Below are positions 17,459 through 26,204 of a stretch of DNA of 64,000 nt, one piece after another. Position 1 is the stretch's first letter; every line of letters begins with the position of its first letter. Both the position numbers and the translations under genes were made by a program. This DNA comes from Stenotrophomonas pavanii (lineage in GTDB: Bacteria > Pseudomonadota > Gammaproteobacteria > Xanthomonadales > Xanthomonadaceae). The DNA lies in NCBI RefSeq assembly GCF_900101175.1, contig NZ_FNFQ01000003.1:461754-525753 (forward strand), given 5' to 3'. The notes under the pieces are model-generated. The model was not told the DNA's origin, did no database searches, and worked only from the letters and a program-made list of their open reading frames with translations.

Positions 17459-20400
17459 TCACCAGGTGTACGACACGCCCAGCTGGGCACCGACATCGCG
17501 GAAGCCCATGCCACCGCTCTGCCGGCTCAATTCACCCCAGCCGCGCCAGCCACCGGACAGATCCACCTGTACACCGGCCTTGGCTTCGTAGATGTCGCGC
17601 GGCAACGGCCGCTGCAGGCGCTCGCCGTCCATCGCCAGGCCTGCGCCATTGCCGCCGGACCACCAGTTCACCGCCACGTACGGGTGCACCTGGCCCTGCG
17701 CCGGGCTCAACCCACGGCTGTAAAGACGCAGGCCGAGGCGCGTGCTGGTCTCGCCACCGCCACGGTCTTCGACCACCGTACCGTTGGCTTCGATCAGCCG
17801 GTCGCTGTCGTAGCGGCTGTGCACCACCTGCAGTTGCGGTTGCAGGTAGACGCCACGCTGCGCGGTCTGGCGCAGCGGCAGCACGTAGCCGGCCTCGGCC
17901 GACGCGCTCCAGTTGCGCGCGTCATAGCGCTCCTTCTGCAGGCCATCGCCCTGCACGCTGTTGCGGAAGCGGCCGTACTGCAGCCAGCCATCCACATAGG
18001 CGCCACCGCGCATCTGCGCATCCTGCAGCCAGGTGGCATAGGCACCCACGCTGGTGCCGGTGACCACGCCGCGTGCGGTGTAGCCGGTCAGCTGCGAGCG
18101 GCTGTCATTGCGGGCGCGGCCGTGGCCAAGCATCGCACCTGCCTGCAGTTCGCCGGTACCGCCCACTTCGAAGCGGCGTCCGACGCCGACCAGCACACTG
18201 CTGATCTGCCCATCGACGTGCACCTGGCGGTTGCGGTCGTGGCTGTCCGGCTGCGCGCTGCGCAAGTGCATCCAGGCCACGGCATCGCTGCTTGCGCCGG
18301 CCTCGGCGGCGGGATCACCGGCGCGGTCGTGCAGGCTGTGCCGGAACATGCCCAGCGCGGCGTTGCGGTTGGCCAGGTAGGCCGCCGGTTCCGGGCGTTC
18401 CACCTGCGGGCGCGGCGGATCGATCGGCGGTTCCGGTGGCAGCGGCGGCTCGACCGGCGGTTCCGGCGGCAGTGGCGGATCGACCGGCGGTTCCGGCGGC
18501 GACGGCGGATCGACCGGGGGATCGGGTGGCTGCGGCGGATCAACCGGCGGCTCCGGCGGATCGACCGGCGGCACGTATTCCGAACGCAGGTACCAGTTGC
18601 CGTCATCCGGGGTCGACACGCCGCCCTTGAACAGGAAGTAGTCGTAGGCACCGGCAACCGCGCGGCCCTGCAGGCTGAACTGTGCATCCGACTGGCCAGC
18701 CACGGTGATCAGGCGGATGCCCTCCTGGGTCAGTGCACCCGTGCCACCGGCATTGCGCACGCTCACGCTGGCAGTGCCGCTGCTGTTGCCGTTGATGACC
18801 AGCTGATCGCCGAGCGAGGTGTCGTCACCCAGTGCACGGTTGAAGATCCACTGGCCACCGTTGCCCACGTAGTCGCCGCTGACAGTGACGGTCTTGAAGT
18901 CGCCGGCCGTCGGCGCATCGAAGGCGATGGTGCCGGCGTGATCGAGCGCGCCGACGCTGGAACTGGCACGCACGTTCCATTGGCTGCTGCCATCCAGCGA
19001 CAGCTGCGCGACCTGGTAGCCGGAATCGCTGCGCAGGGCACCGCTGAAGAGCGTGCCGTTGCCCAGCAGCAGGTGCACGTCGGCGGTTGCGCTGTCGACC
19101 ACCACGTCGCCGCGCAGCGTGCTGGCGTCGGCGTTGAAGTCGATGCGGCTGGTCGCCACGCTGCTGCCGTCGGTGAACACCGTGTCGCTGACCCGCAGCA
19201 GCCGGCCGTCGCCATCGCCGGCGGTCACCTCGCTGCCCTTGACGGTCAACGCATGATTGCTGCCCTGCAGCCAGAACGCGGCGCCGCTGGCGGTCTCCAT
19301 ATGGCTGTCGTTGAAGGTGGCGCGGTTCCAGTAAGGGCCGAACGCGGTCAGGTACGAACGATAGCCGCCGCTGTTGCTGCCGGTCATGCGGATGTCCAGG
19401 CGATCGGCCTGGGTCAGCCGTGCGGTGTTCATGTGCACGATGCCGAACACGTTCTCGCCGTCGCCGCGGATCGCGACGCTGTCGAGCAGCGCGGTGGCGG
19501 TGGAGCCCCCGATGAACACGCCGCCGCCGCCGTCGCCGCGCACATCGATCACGTTGCCGGTGGCTTCGATGCGGCTGGCGGAGCTGCCGGTGGAGCCGGT
19601 CACGCGAACACCATAGGTCGCATCGCCGTGCGTGGTGATCCGGCCGCCCTGCACCGTGGCGGTGCCGCCGTAGATCTCCACGCCATGGCCGTAGCTGTCG
19701 GTCCAGGTGTCGACGCTGCTGTCGGTCAGCTGCAGGCGCGACGCATCGCTGGCCAGCCAGAAGCCGGAATATCCTTCGCGTACATCGAAGGTCGCGTCGC
19801 GGGCGGTCAGTTCGCCCCAGCTGTTGATGTTCACGCCATAACCGCCGACGGTGAAGAAGCTGCCGCCGTTGATCACCGCGCTGGAATAGGTCTTGCTGAG
19901 GGTGCTGCCGAGCAGTCGCATGCTGCCGCCCACCGAATGGGCTTCCACGTTCTCCAGCAGCAGGCTGCCGCCGCTGTCGATATCGAACCAGCCGCCCTGC
20001 AGGTAGGTGTCGTACAGCTCGGCGCGGCTGCCCACGCCGTCGGCCGCCACGCCGGCAAGGATGCCGCCGGGGGCGAGGGTGATGCGGCTGTTGCGGATCG
20101 TCAGCAGGCCGGCGCTGTCGGCGCGCAGGCGGGCACCTCCGTCGGCGCTCATCTGCAGATCGGCCAGGTGCAGTTCGCTGCCCTTGCCGGACGCACCGGC
20201 CAGCGTGCCACCGGTCCCGGTCATTGAAAGACGGCCCCCGGCATAGTGGATCACGCCACCGTTGTAGGCCTGCACGCTGCCGAATCCGCTGCCGTTACGG
20301 GTGGCGTCGATGTCGACGTCGCGTGCGTCGATCACACTGCCAGCGCCATTGGCGTACAGCGCATAGAAGCCCGTACCGGTGGCCGGCGCGATCGACAGCG

Positions 20401-20728
20401 TCGCGTTGCGCAGCTGCACCTGTCCCCCATTGCTGGCGGACACGGCGCTGCCACTGCCGGTCACGTTGATACGGCTGCCGTCGATCACTGCCTGGCTGCC
20501 CGCACCGGTGACGGTCAGCGCAAAGCTGCCGGCGGCATGGGTGAGGACATCGTCCGCACCGAGTTGCAGGGTGTTGCCGTCGCTGACCTGCAGTGGGCCG
20601 GTCAGATCGGCGGCGTGGACCGGCAGTGCCGCCCACAGGGCGGTCGCCAGCAGGGTGGGAAGGAGCGGGGCAGGCGCGCGGCGCGCGCGCCCGGACGCAC
20701 GGCGGCGCCGTGTAGGGGAGGCGTACAT
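17459..20728 (-). CDS. Large autotransporter (type Va) with Pro-rich linker
   Basis: 1089 residues. The N-terminus is a long basic signal peptide ending near PVHAADLTG. Residues ~45-710 are a passenger of repeated short beta-strands (many ...LRNATLSI, ...VRDSSV-like turns), typical of a right-handed beta-helix. A Pro-rich linker of PVDPPEPP-type repeats follows (~713-780). A C-terminal beta-barrel (~800-1089) has RRFEVGGTGELQAG and ends in SYTW with the terminal aromatic residue needed for barrel assembly. No protease triad is obvious, so adhesion or biofilm is the likeliest role. The start MYASPTRRRR at 20728 is the first Met giving a good signal peptide. The upstream neighbours are the signalling genes 20990-28972 in the same direction. 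Confidence 0.87.
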   Translation of the reverse strand: MYASPTRRRRASGRARRAPAPLLPTLLATALWAALPVHAADLTGPLQVSDGNTLQLGADDVLTHAAGSFALTVTGAGSQAVIDGSRINVTGSGSAVSASNGGQVQLRNATLSIAPATGTGFYALYANGAGSVIDARDVDIDATRNGSGFGSVQAYNGGVIHYAGGRLSMTGTGGTLAGASGKGSELHLADLQMSADGGARLRADSAGLLTIRNSRITLAPGGILAGVAADGVGSRAELYDTYLQGGWFDIDSGGSLLLENVEAHSVGGSMRLLGSTLSKTYSSAVINGGSFFTVGGYGVNINSWGELTARDATFDVREGYSGFWLASDASRLQLTDSSVDTWTDSYGHGVEIYGGTATVQGGRITTHGDATYGVRVTGSTGSSASRIEATGNVIDVRGDGGGGVFIGGSTATALLDSVAIRGDGENVFGIVHMNTARLTQADRLDIRMTGSNSGGYRSYLTAFGPYWNRATFNDSHMETASGAAFWLQGSNHALTVKGSEVTAGDGDGRLLRVSDTVFTDGSSVATSRIDFNADASTLRGDVVVDSATADVHLLLGNGTLFSGALRSDSGYQVAQLSLDGSSQWNVRASSSVGALDHAGTIAFDAPTAGDFKTVTVSGDYVGNGGQWIFNRALGDDTSLGDQLVINGNSSGTASVSVRNAGGTGALTQEGIRLITVAGQSDAQFSLQGRAVAGAYDYFLFKGGVSTPDDGNWYLRSEYVPPVDPPEPPVDPPQPPDPPVDPPSPPEPPVDPPLPPEPPVEPPLPPEPPIDPPRPQVERPEPAAYLANRNAALGMFRHSLHDRAGDPAAEAGASSDAVAWMHLRSAQPDSHDRNRQVHVDGQISSVLVGVGRRFEVGGTGELQAGAMLGHGRARNDSRSQLTGYTARGVVTGTSVGAYATWLQDAQMRGGAYVDGWLQYGRFRNSVQGDGLQKERYDARNWSASAEAGYVLPLRQTAQRGVYLQPQLQVVHSRYDSDRLIEANGTVVEDRGGGETSTRLGLRLYSRGLSPAQGQVHPYVAVNWWSGGNGAGLAMDGERLQRPLPRDIYEAKAGVQVDLSGGWRGWGELSRQSGGMGFRDVGAQLGVSYTW
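18415..18575. repeat. Tandem repeats encoding the Pro-rich linker of the autotransporter
   Basis: Imperfect ~30-base units (GGATCGACCGGCGGTTCCGG and variants) repeat about five times inside the gene and encode DPP-x-PPEPPV units on the minus strand. Such arrays are prone to copy-number change. Confidence 0.85.
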
Positions 20729-20989
20729 GCTGTTGGACTTCCTGTGGCAGGGCGCAGCACGGCTGCGCGAACTGGCGCGGCAGGGCCGCGTCGCTGCGGA
20801 AGCCACATGCGATGGCGGCTGCAGGCGCCATCGGGCTTCCGTCCCCCACGGCGACGCATTGCTGCTGGCACGCGCACCATGGCGGGATGCATCCAGCCTA
20901 GAAATCGGCGCCGTCCTATGGAATCAGGCGTTTCCTAAAGCCACTGTGGCCCGCGTACATCACCCGCGCGATTCAGCCCGGAGTCGGTC

Positions 20990-21631
20990 TCAGGCGAACA
21001 ACGAGGCCTGCAGGCAGTACTCGATCAGCGCCTGGTCGCTGTCCACGCCGAGCTTGCGCATCGCGCTGATCTTCTGCGTGCTGACCGTCTTGGCACTGCG
21101 TTGCAGTTGTCGTGCGATCTCGCCCACGCTCATGCCGCCGGTGAACAGGCGGATCACTTCCAGCTCGCGCGGTGACAGGCGCGCACGCACGGCCTCGGCA
21201 TCGGCCGGTTCACCCACGTCTACCGGCAGCAGGCCCGGGGGCCGGTAGATCCGGTCGGCCAGCACCACACGCAGGGCCTGTACCAGGCTGCCCAGTCCGT
21301 GGCTCTTGAGCACCACGCCGCCGGCGCCTGCGGCATACATCGCCGCCACCAGCGACGGGTTGGATACCATCGTCAGCACCAGCAGGCGTGTCTCCGGAAA
21401 GCTGCGGCGCAGGAACGAGATCAGCTTGATGCCGTCCCCGAAGCGATCACCCCCGGGCATGCTGTAGTCGGTGATCACCGCCTGTGGCCGGGTCCGGGTC
21501 ATCAGCTCGATCAGCGTCGCCGGGTCGGCCGCTTCGCCCACGACCTCCAGGTCCAGTTCCCCGGCCAGCACGTCGCGGATGCCGGCAAGCACGATCGGGT
21601 GGTCGTCGGCGATGAGGATCCGTGTGGTCAT
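20990..21631 (-). CDS. RcsB-like NarL/FixJ-family response regulator
   Basis: 213 residues. The receiver domain has acidic pocket DD (9-10) and phospho-acceptor Asp55 in VITDYSMPGG. The C-terminal LuxR-type HTH (about 145-213) is LSPRELEVIRLFTGGMSVGEIARQL followed by KTVSTQKISAMRKLGVDSD. The DYSMPGG and STQKISAMRKLG segments are RcsB-like and more specific than a general NarL match. Its ATG overlaps the stop of the HPt-containing kinase by four bases, so that kinase is its probable partner. The 261 bases to the autotransporter start suggest that gene has its own promoter, perhaps the target. Confidence 0.92.
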   Translation of the reverse strand: MTTRILIADDHPIVLAGIRDVLAGELDLEVVGEAADPATLIELMTRTRPQAVITDYSMPGGDRFGDGIKLISFLRRSFPETRLLVLTMVSNPSLVAAMYAAGAGGVVLKSHGLGSLVQALRVVLADRIYRPPGLLPVDVGEPADAEAVRARLSPRELEVIRLFTGGMSVGEIARQLQRSAKTVSTQKISAMRKLGVDSDQALIEYCLQASLFA

Positions 21632-24600
21632 GGCAGGGCCGGGTCGTCGGGAAGGGAAGGGGATGCGGGGTCAAGCAGGGGGTGCAGCAGTTGTTCGAGG
21701 CGCCGCTGGAAGCCGGCAAGCGGGGCCGCCTGGGTCGCCAGGTCAGCGCCGCCCGCCAGGGCATGTTCGATCTGCAGGCCGCGGTCCACCAGGGCTGGCG
21801 CGCCGACGATCACCAGTGCGCCGCGGATGCGATGCAGTACCTGCACCACGCGTGCGGGGTCGGCGGCGGCGATCGCCTGGCGCAGGCTGTCCAGGTCGCC
21901 CTGCATGGTCTGCACGAACAGCGCCTGCATCCTGTCCGGAACCTGCAGTGGCGCATCATCATCATCGCGCGCATCGGCGGAGTCCGGGCTCTCCGGCAGC
22001 GCCTGGACGCCTGCGTCGCCCTGGCTGATCCGGGTCAGCAGGCGCTGCAGGGCTTCCAGCGTGATCGGCTTGACCAGTACGCCCTGCATGCCTGACTCCT
22101 GGCAGCGTTGTCGCTCGGCCGGGTCGGCGTTGGCGGTGGCGCCGTGGATCGGTACGCGGGCACCGCGCGCGCGCAGGGCACGGGCCAGGCCGTACCCATC
22201 CATGCCGGGCATGTTCAGGTCGGTCAGCACCAGCGCGAACGCACCCTGCTGCCAGTAGCCCAGCGCTTCATTGCCATCGCTGGCGACCACGGCGCGGCAG
22301 CCCAGCTGCTCCAGCTGGTCGCGCAGGATGGCCTGGTTGATCGGATTGTCCTCGGCCACCAGCACCTGCAGGCCGAAGCGCCGCGGCAGGGGCAGGCGTC
22401 CGTTGGCACTGGCCGCCAGGGGCTGGCCTGCGGCGGCGGCCAACGCCATCACGATCGCATCGAACCGATGCAGTCCCACCTGCCAGAAGCCATCGATCTG
22501 CCGGGGCCGCACGCCGCCGTCGCGGCAGGCGACCACGCGCGCGCCACCGGCCCAGTGTGGCAGCGGACCGTCCAGGACCAGGTCAAGCAGTACCGCAGCC
22601 GCTGGCAGGCCCGTGGCGCTGTCTTCCCGGTACGCGCCGGCGTGCGCGCCGCGCTGCTGCAGGCGCTCGCACAGCGACTGCACCAGCTCGCGCACATTGC
22701 CGCGCACCTGCACCTGCAGCCCCGCCGGCAACTGCGGTGCCGGGCATTGCTGCGGATCCGCCGGCGCCGGGGACAGCGGCAGTTCGACGCTGAAACTGCT
22801 GCCCAGGCCACTCTCGCTGACCACGCGCAGCTGGCCTTCCATCAACGCCACAAAGTGCGCACAGATGGCCAGGCCCAGGCCGGTGCCGCGCATCGCGTCG
22901 GTGCCCGGGTTGGCCTGGAAGAAGGGCTCGAACAGATGCGCCTGGTGTTCACTGGCAATGCCGATGCCGGTATCGGCCACCTGCCACTGCAGCCAGCAGC
23001 GCTGTGCCTGCCAGCGTGCCGACACGCGCACCACCACGCGTCCGCTGTCGGTGAACTTCAGCGCGTTGCTGATCAGGTTGTTGAGCACCTGGCGGATCCG
23101 TGCGGCGTCACCGCATACCCTGGAGGGCACGTCGGCATCGATGCAGGCGTAGAACTGCAGCCCCTTGCTGGCGGCCGCGGCGGCGTACGAGTCGAGTGCA
23201 TCTTCGGTCAGCCGGACCGGATCGAACGGGCTGGGCTCCAGGCTCAGTTGTCCGGCCTCGGCCTTGCTGACATCGAGGATGTCGCTGATCAACTGCATCA
23301 GGGTCGAGGACGAACGCTGGATCGTGGCGAGGTACTCCTGCTGCCGCGCATCCAGCGGCGTGAGCCCCAGCAGTTCGAGCGTACCGAGCACGCCGTACAG
23401 CGGCGTGCGGATCTCGTGGCTCATGGTGGCCAGGAACTGGCTCTTGGCGCGGTTGGCCTGGTCGGCAGCGCGACGCGCCTGCTGCAGTACCTGTTCGGCC
23501 TCGTGCTGGCTGCTGAGATCGATGAACAGGCACAACACCGCCGGCTCGCCGCGATAGCGCGCCGGTGTCGCCGTCACCAGCAGATGGCGGTTCTCAGGCG
23601 TGGTGTAGGCCAGTCCGTCGCCGAGGGTGGTGCCGCCAGCGGCCAGCACGCTTTGCCGCCAGGGGCCATGCCAGCCGCCTGCGTGATGGTCCTCGCCCAG
23701 CCAGCGGCGGGCGAGGGCGTTGTCCAGCAGTACCGTGCCATCGTCGCGCCGCAGCAGGCACAGCCCGATCGGTGCGTTGTCCAGGATGGTGCGGCTGAAG
23801 GCCTCGCTTTCCAGCAGGCGCGCGTGGTGGCTGCGCAGCGGCTCGATGACCGAACGCCGGTACGCGCGCAGCAGCAGCGTGCCACCCAGCGCCAGCAGCA
23901 GGGCCGCCACCGTCGCGCCGAGCAGCGGCCCTTGCGGGTGCTGGAATACCTGGCGCCAGCTGACGTGGTAGACCGCCTGCCAGCCGCGCTCGCTGCGCAT
24001 GCGGAACTGCAGGCCGTCCAGGCCGGCCCGCGTGGCGGTGCCGGTGTCGCTGGCGTCTGCGGCATCGCCCAGCAGGCGCTGGCCCTCAGGATCGAACAGC
24101 GACAGCCGCTGGAACACCGGGACACCCAGCACCTGGCGGTAGTCATCAACACGCGCCGGATCCAGCAGGCACGCCAGCGCGGCCTGTGAATCCCGGCCAT
24201 CCTCCCCCCACAGCCGCGCATCCTGTGGGGCGTGCGCGATGGCCAGCAGGCGGGTCTGGCGGTCGCGCCACGGCACGCTCACCCAGGCGATGCCGCCACG
24301 CCGCAGCGCGGGCCGCGTGGCCAGCGCCCGGTGGATGTCGGCGATCGCCGGGCGCAGGTGATGCGGGCTGTTCTGGCCGGCGTCATGACGGCCGATCTGC
24401 ACCGGTGCCAGCAACCCGCGCGTGCCCTGGCCGTTGACCAGCAGGCATTGCGGCGGTGGGTAGCGCGAGGCCGACCAGAACGTGCCATAGAAGCGCAGGA
24501 AACGGTTGCCCAGTTCGGACGGCGGCGAAGGGCTGGCGCCCTCGCTTCCGACCATCGCAAAGTGCGCGAACAGCGGGCCGTGTTGCAGTTCGCCGCTGGC

Positions 24601-24858
24601 ATCGGCAAGCGGTGGCCCCTGCATGCCGACGTCATGCAGCCGCCATTGGCGCAGGAAGCGCTCCTGCTCGCGCAGCGTGCCGTCCAGGCGGCGGAAGTGG
24701 AACTCGATCTTGCTGCGCTCTTCGTTCAGCAGCTGCGAACCGGCCGACAGCAGCAGTCCGGCCTGCAGGGTCGCCAGTGCCACCACGCCGATCAGCACGG
24801 CATGGACGCGCAGCGAGCGGCGGGCGAGTCGGCGGACGGGAGCGGCCTCGGCCGGCAT
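21628..24858 (-). CDS. Hybrid sensor histidine kinase with REC and HPt domains
   Basis: 1076 residues. One N-terminal membrane helix (VHAVLIGVVALATLQAGLLL), a ~250-residue periplasmic sensor and a second helix (LLGATVAALLLALGGTLLL) precede a PAS-like region (LDNAPIGLCLLRRDDGTVLL). The HisKA domain has His481 in MSHEIRTPLYGVLG, the HATPase domain follows, the receiver has Asp880 in TDLNMPGMDG, and a C-terminal HPt domain carries His1009 in LHRIRGAL. This is a complete phosphorelay in one chain. The start at MPAEAAPVRR is favoured by the position of the first helix; an upstream ATG at 24942 is possible. It is downstream of the REC-EAL gene and overlaps the RcsB-like gene. Confidence 0.9.
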   Translation of the reverse strand: MPAEAAPVRRLARRSLRVHAVLIGVVALATLQAGLLLSAGSQLLNEERSKIEFHFRRLDGTLREQERFLRQWRLHDVGMQGPPLADASGELQHGPLFAHFAMVGSEGASPSPPSELGNRFLRFYGTFWSASRYPPPQCLLVNGQGTRGLLAPVQIGRHDAGQNSPHHLRPAIADIHRALATRPALRRGGIAWVSVPWRDRQTRLLAIAHAPQDARLWGEDGRDSQAALACLLDPARVDDYRQVLGVPVFQRLSLFDPEGQRLLGDAADASDTGTATRAGLDGLQFRMRSERGWQAVYHVSWRQVFQHPQGPLLGATVAALLLALGGTLLLRAYRRSVIEPLRSHHARLLESEAFSRTILDNAPIGLCLLRRDDGTVLLDNALARRWLGEDHHAGGWHGPWRQSVLAAGGTTLGDGLAYTTPENRHLLVTATPARYRGEPAVLCLFIDLSSQHEAEQVLQQARRAADQANRAKSQFLATMSHEIRTPLYGVLGTLELLGLTPLDARQQEYLATIQRSSSTLMQLISDILDVSKAEAGQLSLEPSPFDPVRLTEDALDSYAAAAASKGLQFYACIDADVPSRVCGDAARIRQVLNNLISNALKFTDSGRVVVRVSARWQAQRCWLQWQVADTGIGIASEHQAHLFEPFFQANPGTDAMRGTGLGLAICAHFVALMEGQLRVVSESGLGSSFSVELPLSPAPADPQQCPAPQLPAGLQVQVRGNVRELVQSLCERLQQRGAHAGAYREDSATGLPAAAVLLDLVLDGPLPHWAGGARVVACRDGGVRPRQIDGFWQVGLHRFDAIVMALAAAAGQPLAASANGRLPLPRRFGLQVLVAEDNPINQAILRDQLEQLGCRAVVASDGNEALGYWQQGAFALVLTDLNMPGMDGYGLARALRARGARVPIHGATANADPAERQRCQESGMQGVLVKPITLEALQRLLTRISQGDAGVQALPESPDSADARDDDDAPLQVPDRMQALFVQTMQGDLDSLRQAIAAADPARVVQVLHRIRGALVIVGAPALVDRGLQIEHALAGGADLATQAAPLAGFQRRLEQLLHPLLDPASPSLPDDPALP

Positions 24859-25010
24859 GGCAGGTCTCGGAGCAGGGGGCGCACAGCGGCACCGGTAGCA
24901 GCAGCGGCACAGGTCCCCCCGCCGCAGCGCAGACAGGATCATCAATGCCGCTTGATGGTTTCGTGAAGCCGCCGCGGAGCCGGCGTCAGCGCAGCGCGGC
25001 CCGCAGGCGG

Positions 25011-26204
25011 TCATCCACAGGGCGCTTCCTCGTCCAGCAGGCGGGTGAACTCGTCCGACGGCAGCGCCTGCGAGATCAGGAAGCCCTGCACCTGGCTGCA
25101 TCCGAGCTGGCGCAGTGCGGCCAGGTCCGCATCACTTTCCACGCCTTCGGCCACGATGGTCAGGCCCAGTTGGTTGGCCAGTGCGATCACCGTCGACAGG
25201 GTCAGGTGCAGGGCTGGATCACGGGCGCAGCCGCTGACCAGCGCGCGGTCGATCTTGACCTCGGTGAAAGGGGTATTGACCAGATTGTGGACCGAGCTCA
25301 GGCCCTGCCCGAAATCATCCTGGGCCAGGCCGAAGCCTTTCATGCGCAGCCGGCAGGCCCCGGCATAGAAATCACTGACGTGCCGCGTGGTGCTGTTCTC
25401 CATCAGCTCGAAGCACAACTCACCGGGGCTGCCGCCGTGGGCCAGGGTCAGCGCCAGCAGTTCATCGGGCAGGTCCGACTGTTCCAGCAGATGAGGCGGC
25501 AGGTTGATCGATACCGGTACCCGGAAGCCCTGTTTGCGCCAGCGTGCCTGTGCGCTGATGCTGGCCTTGAGCATCATCCGCAGCAGCTCGCCCTCCAACC
25601 CGTGGCGGCAGATCGCCGGCAGGAAGCTGCCAGCGGCCAGCGTGCCCAGCTGCGGATGGCGCCAGCGCACCAGGGCTTCGGCCGCCACCACCCGTCCGGA
25701 CTGCAGCGATTTCTTCGGCTGGAACCAGGCCGTCAGGCTGCCGTCGGCCATGGCCTGGCGCAGTTGGGATGCGTCCGGTTCGGGCGCTGCCGGTGCGCGC
25801 GCGGGAACCTCGCCGGCGGCCGGACGCGCCTGCGCCAGGGCCTCGAACAGGGCGTCCACGTCGGCCGCCGCCACCGGCTTGGGCAGCAGGCCGATCACAT
25901 CCAGCCCCAGCGATTCGGCCATGAGCCGTGCCGAGGTCATCATCCGCCGCGGCGCCGCACTGACCACCGCAAGGCGCGGCGGACGCGGCTGGGCCGCCAG
26001 GGCCTGGATGAACTGGATGCCGTCCTGCCCGGGCATCAGCAGGTCACTGACCACCAGGTCGTAGGGCTGGCACGCACACAGCGCGATGGCCGCCTCGACG
26101 TCTTCGCAGGCATCGACCTGGACGTCGGCGCGGCTGCCGAACAGGTTGGCCAGGAAGCCACGCTGGAAGGCCTGGTCTTCCAGGATCAGGACACGCTGGG
26201 TCAT
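25011..26204 (-). CDS. REC-EAL response regulator, cyclic-di-GMP phosphodiesterase
   Basis: 397 residues. Receiver domain 1-120 with Asp54 in VVSDLLMPGQDG; EAL domain about 145-390. Catalytic and metal-binding features are present: AEALVRW (Glu176-Ala-Leu), Asn in NLPPHLL, Glu in FELMENS, the DDFGQG loop, Lys-Ile-Asp in VKIDRAL, AEGVE and QGFLIS. The enzyme should therefore hydrolyse cyclic di-GMP, with activity set by phosphorylation. Its start overlaps the upstream hybrid kinase by four bases. The same REC-EAL type is found in PvrR and RocR of Pseudomonas aeruginosa. Confidence 0.93.
   Translation of the reverse strand: MTQRVLILEDQAFQRGFLANLFGSRADVQVDACEDVEAAIALCACQPYDLVVSDLLMPGQDGIQFIQALAAQPRPPRLAVVSAAPRRMMTSARLMAESLGLDVIGLLPKPVAAADVDALFEALAQARPAAGEVPARAPAAPEPDASQLRQAMADGSLTAWFQPKKSLQSGRVVAAEALVRWRHPQLGTLAAGSFLPAICRHGLEGELLRMMLKASISAQARWRKQGFRVPVSINLPPHLLEQSDLPDELLALTLAHGGSPGELCFELMENSTTRHVSDFYAGACRLRMKGFGLAQDDFGQGLSSVHNLVNTPFTEVKIDRALVSGCARDPALHLTLSTVIALANQLGLTIVAEGVESDADLAALRQLGCSQVQGFLISQALPSDEFTRLLDEEAPCG

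Noticed and set aside
17246..20227. 993-codon open frame on the plus strand
   Set aside because: It lies antisense to the autotransporter, has low-complexity Ala/Gly/His composition and no domain; it is a high-GC shadow.
24859..25010. Separate small gene between the REC-EAL gene and the HPt kinase
   Set aside because: Only an in-frame extension of the kinase or short unlike frames are available; it is better read as spacer or as an alternative kinase start.
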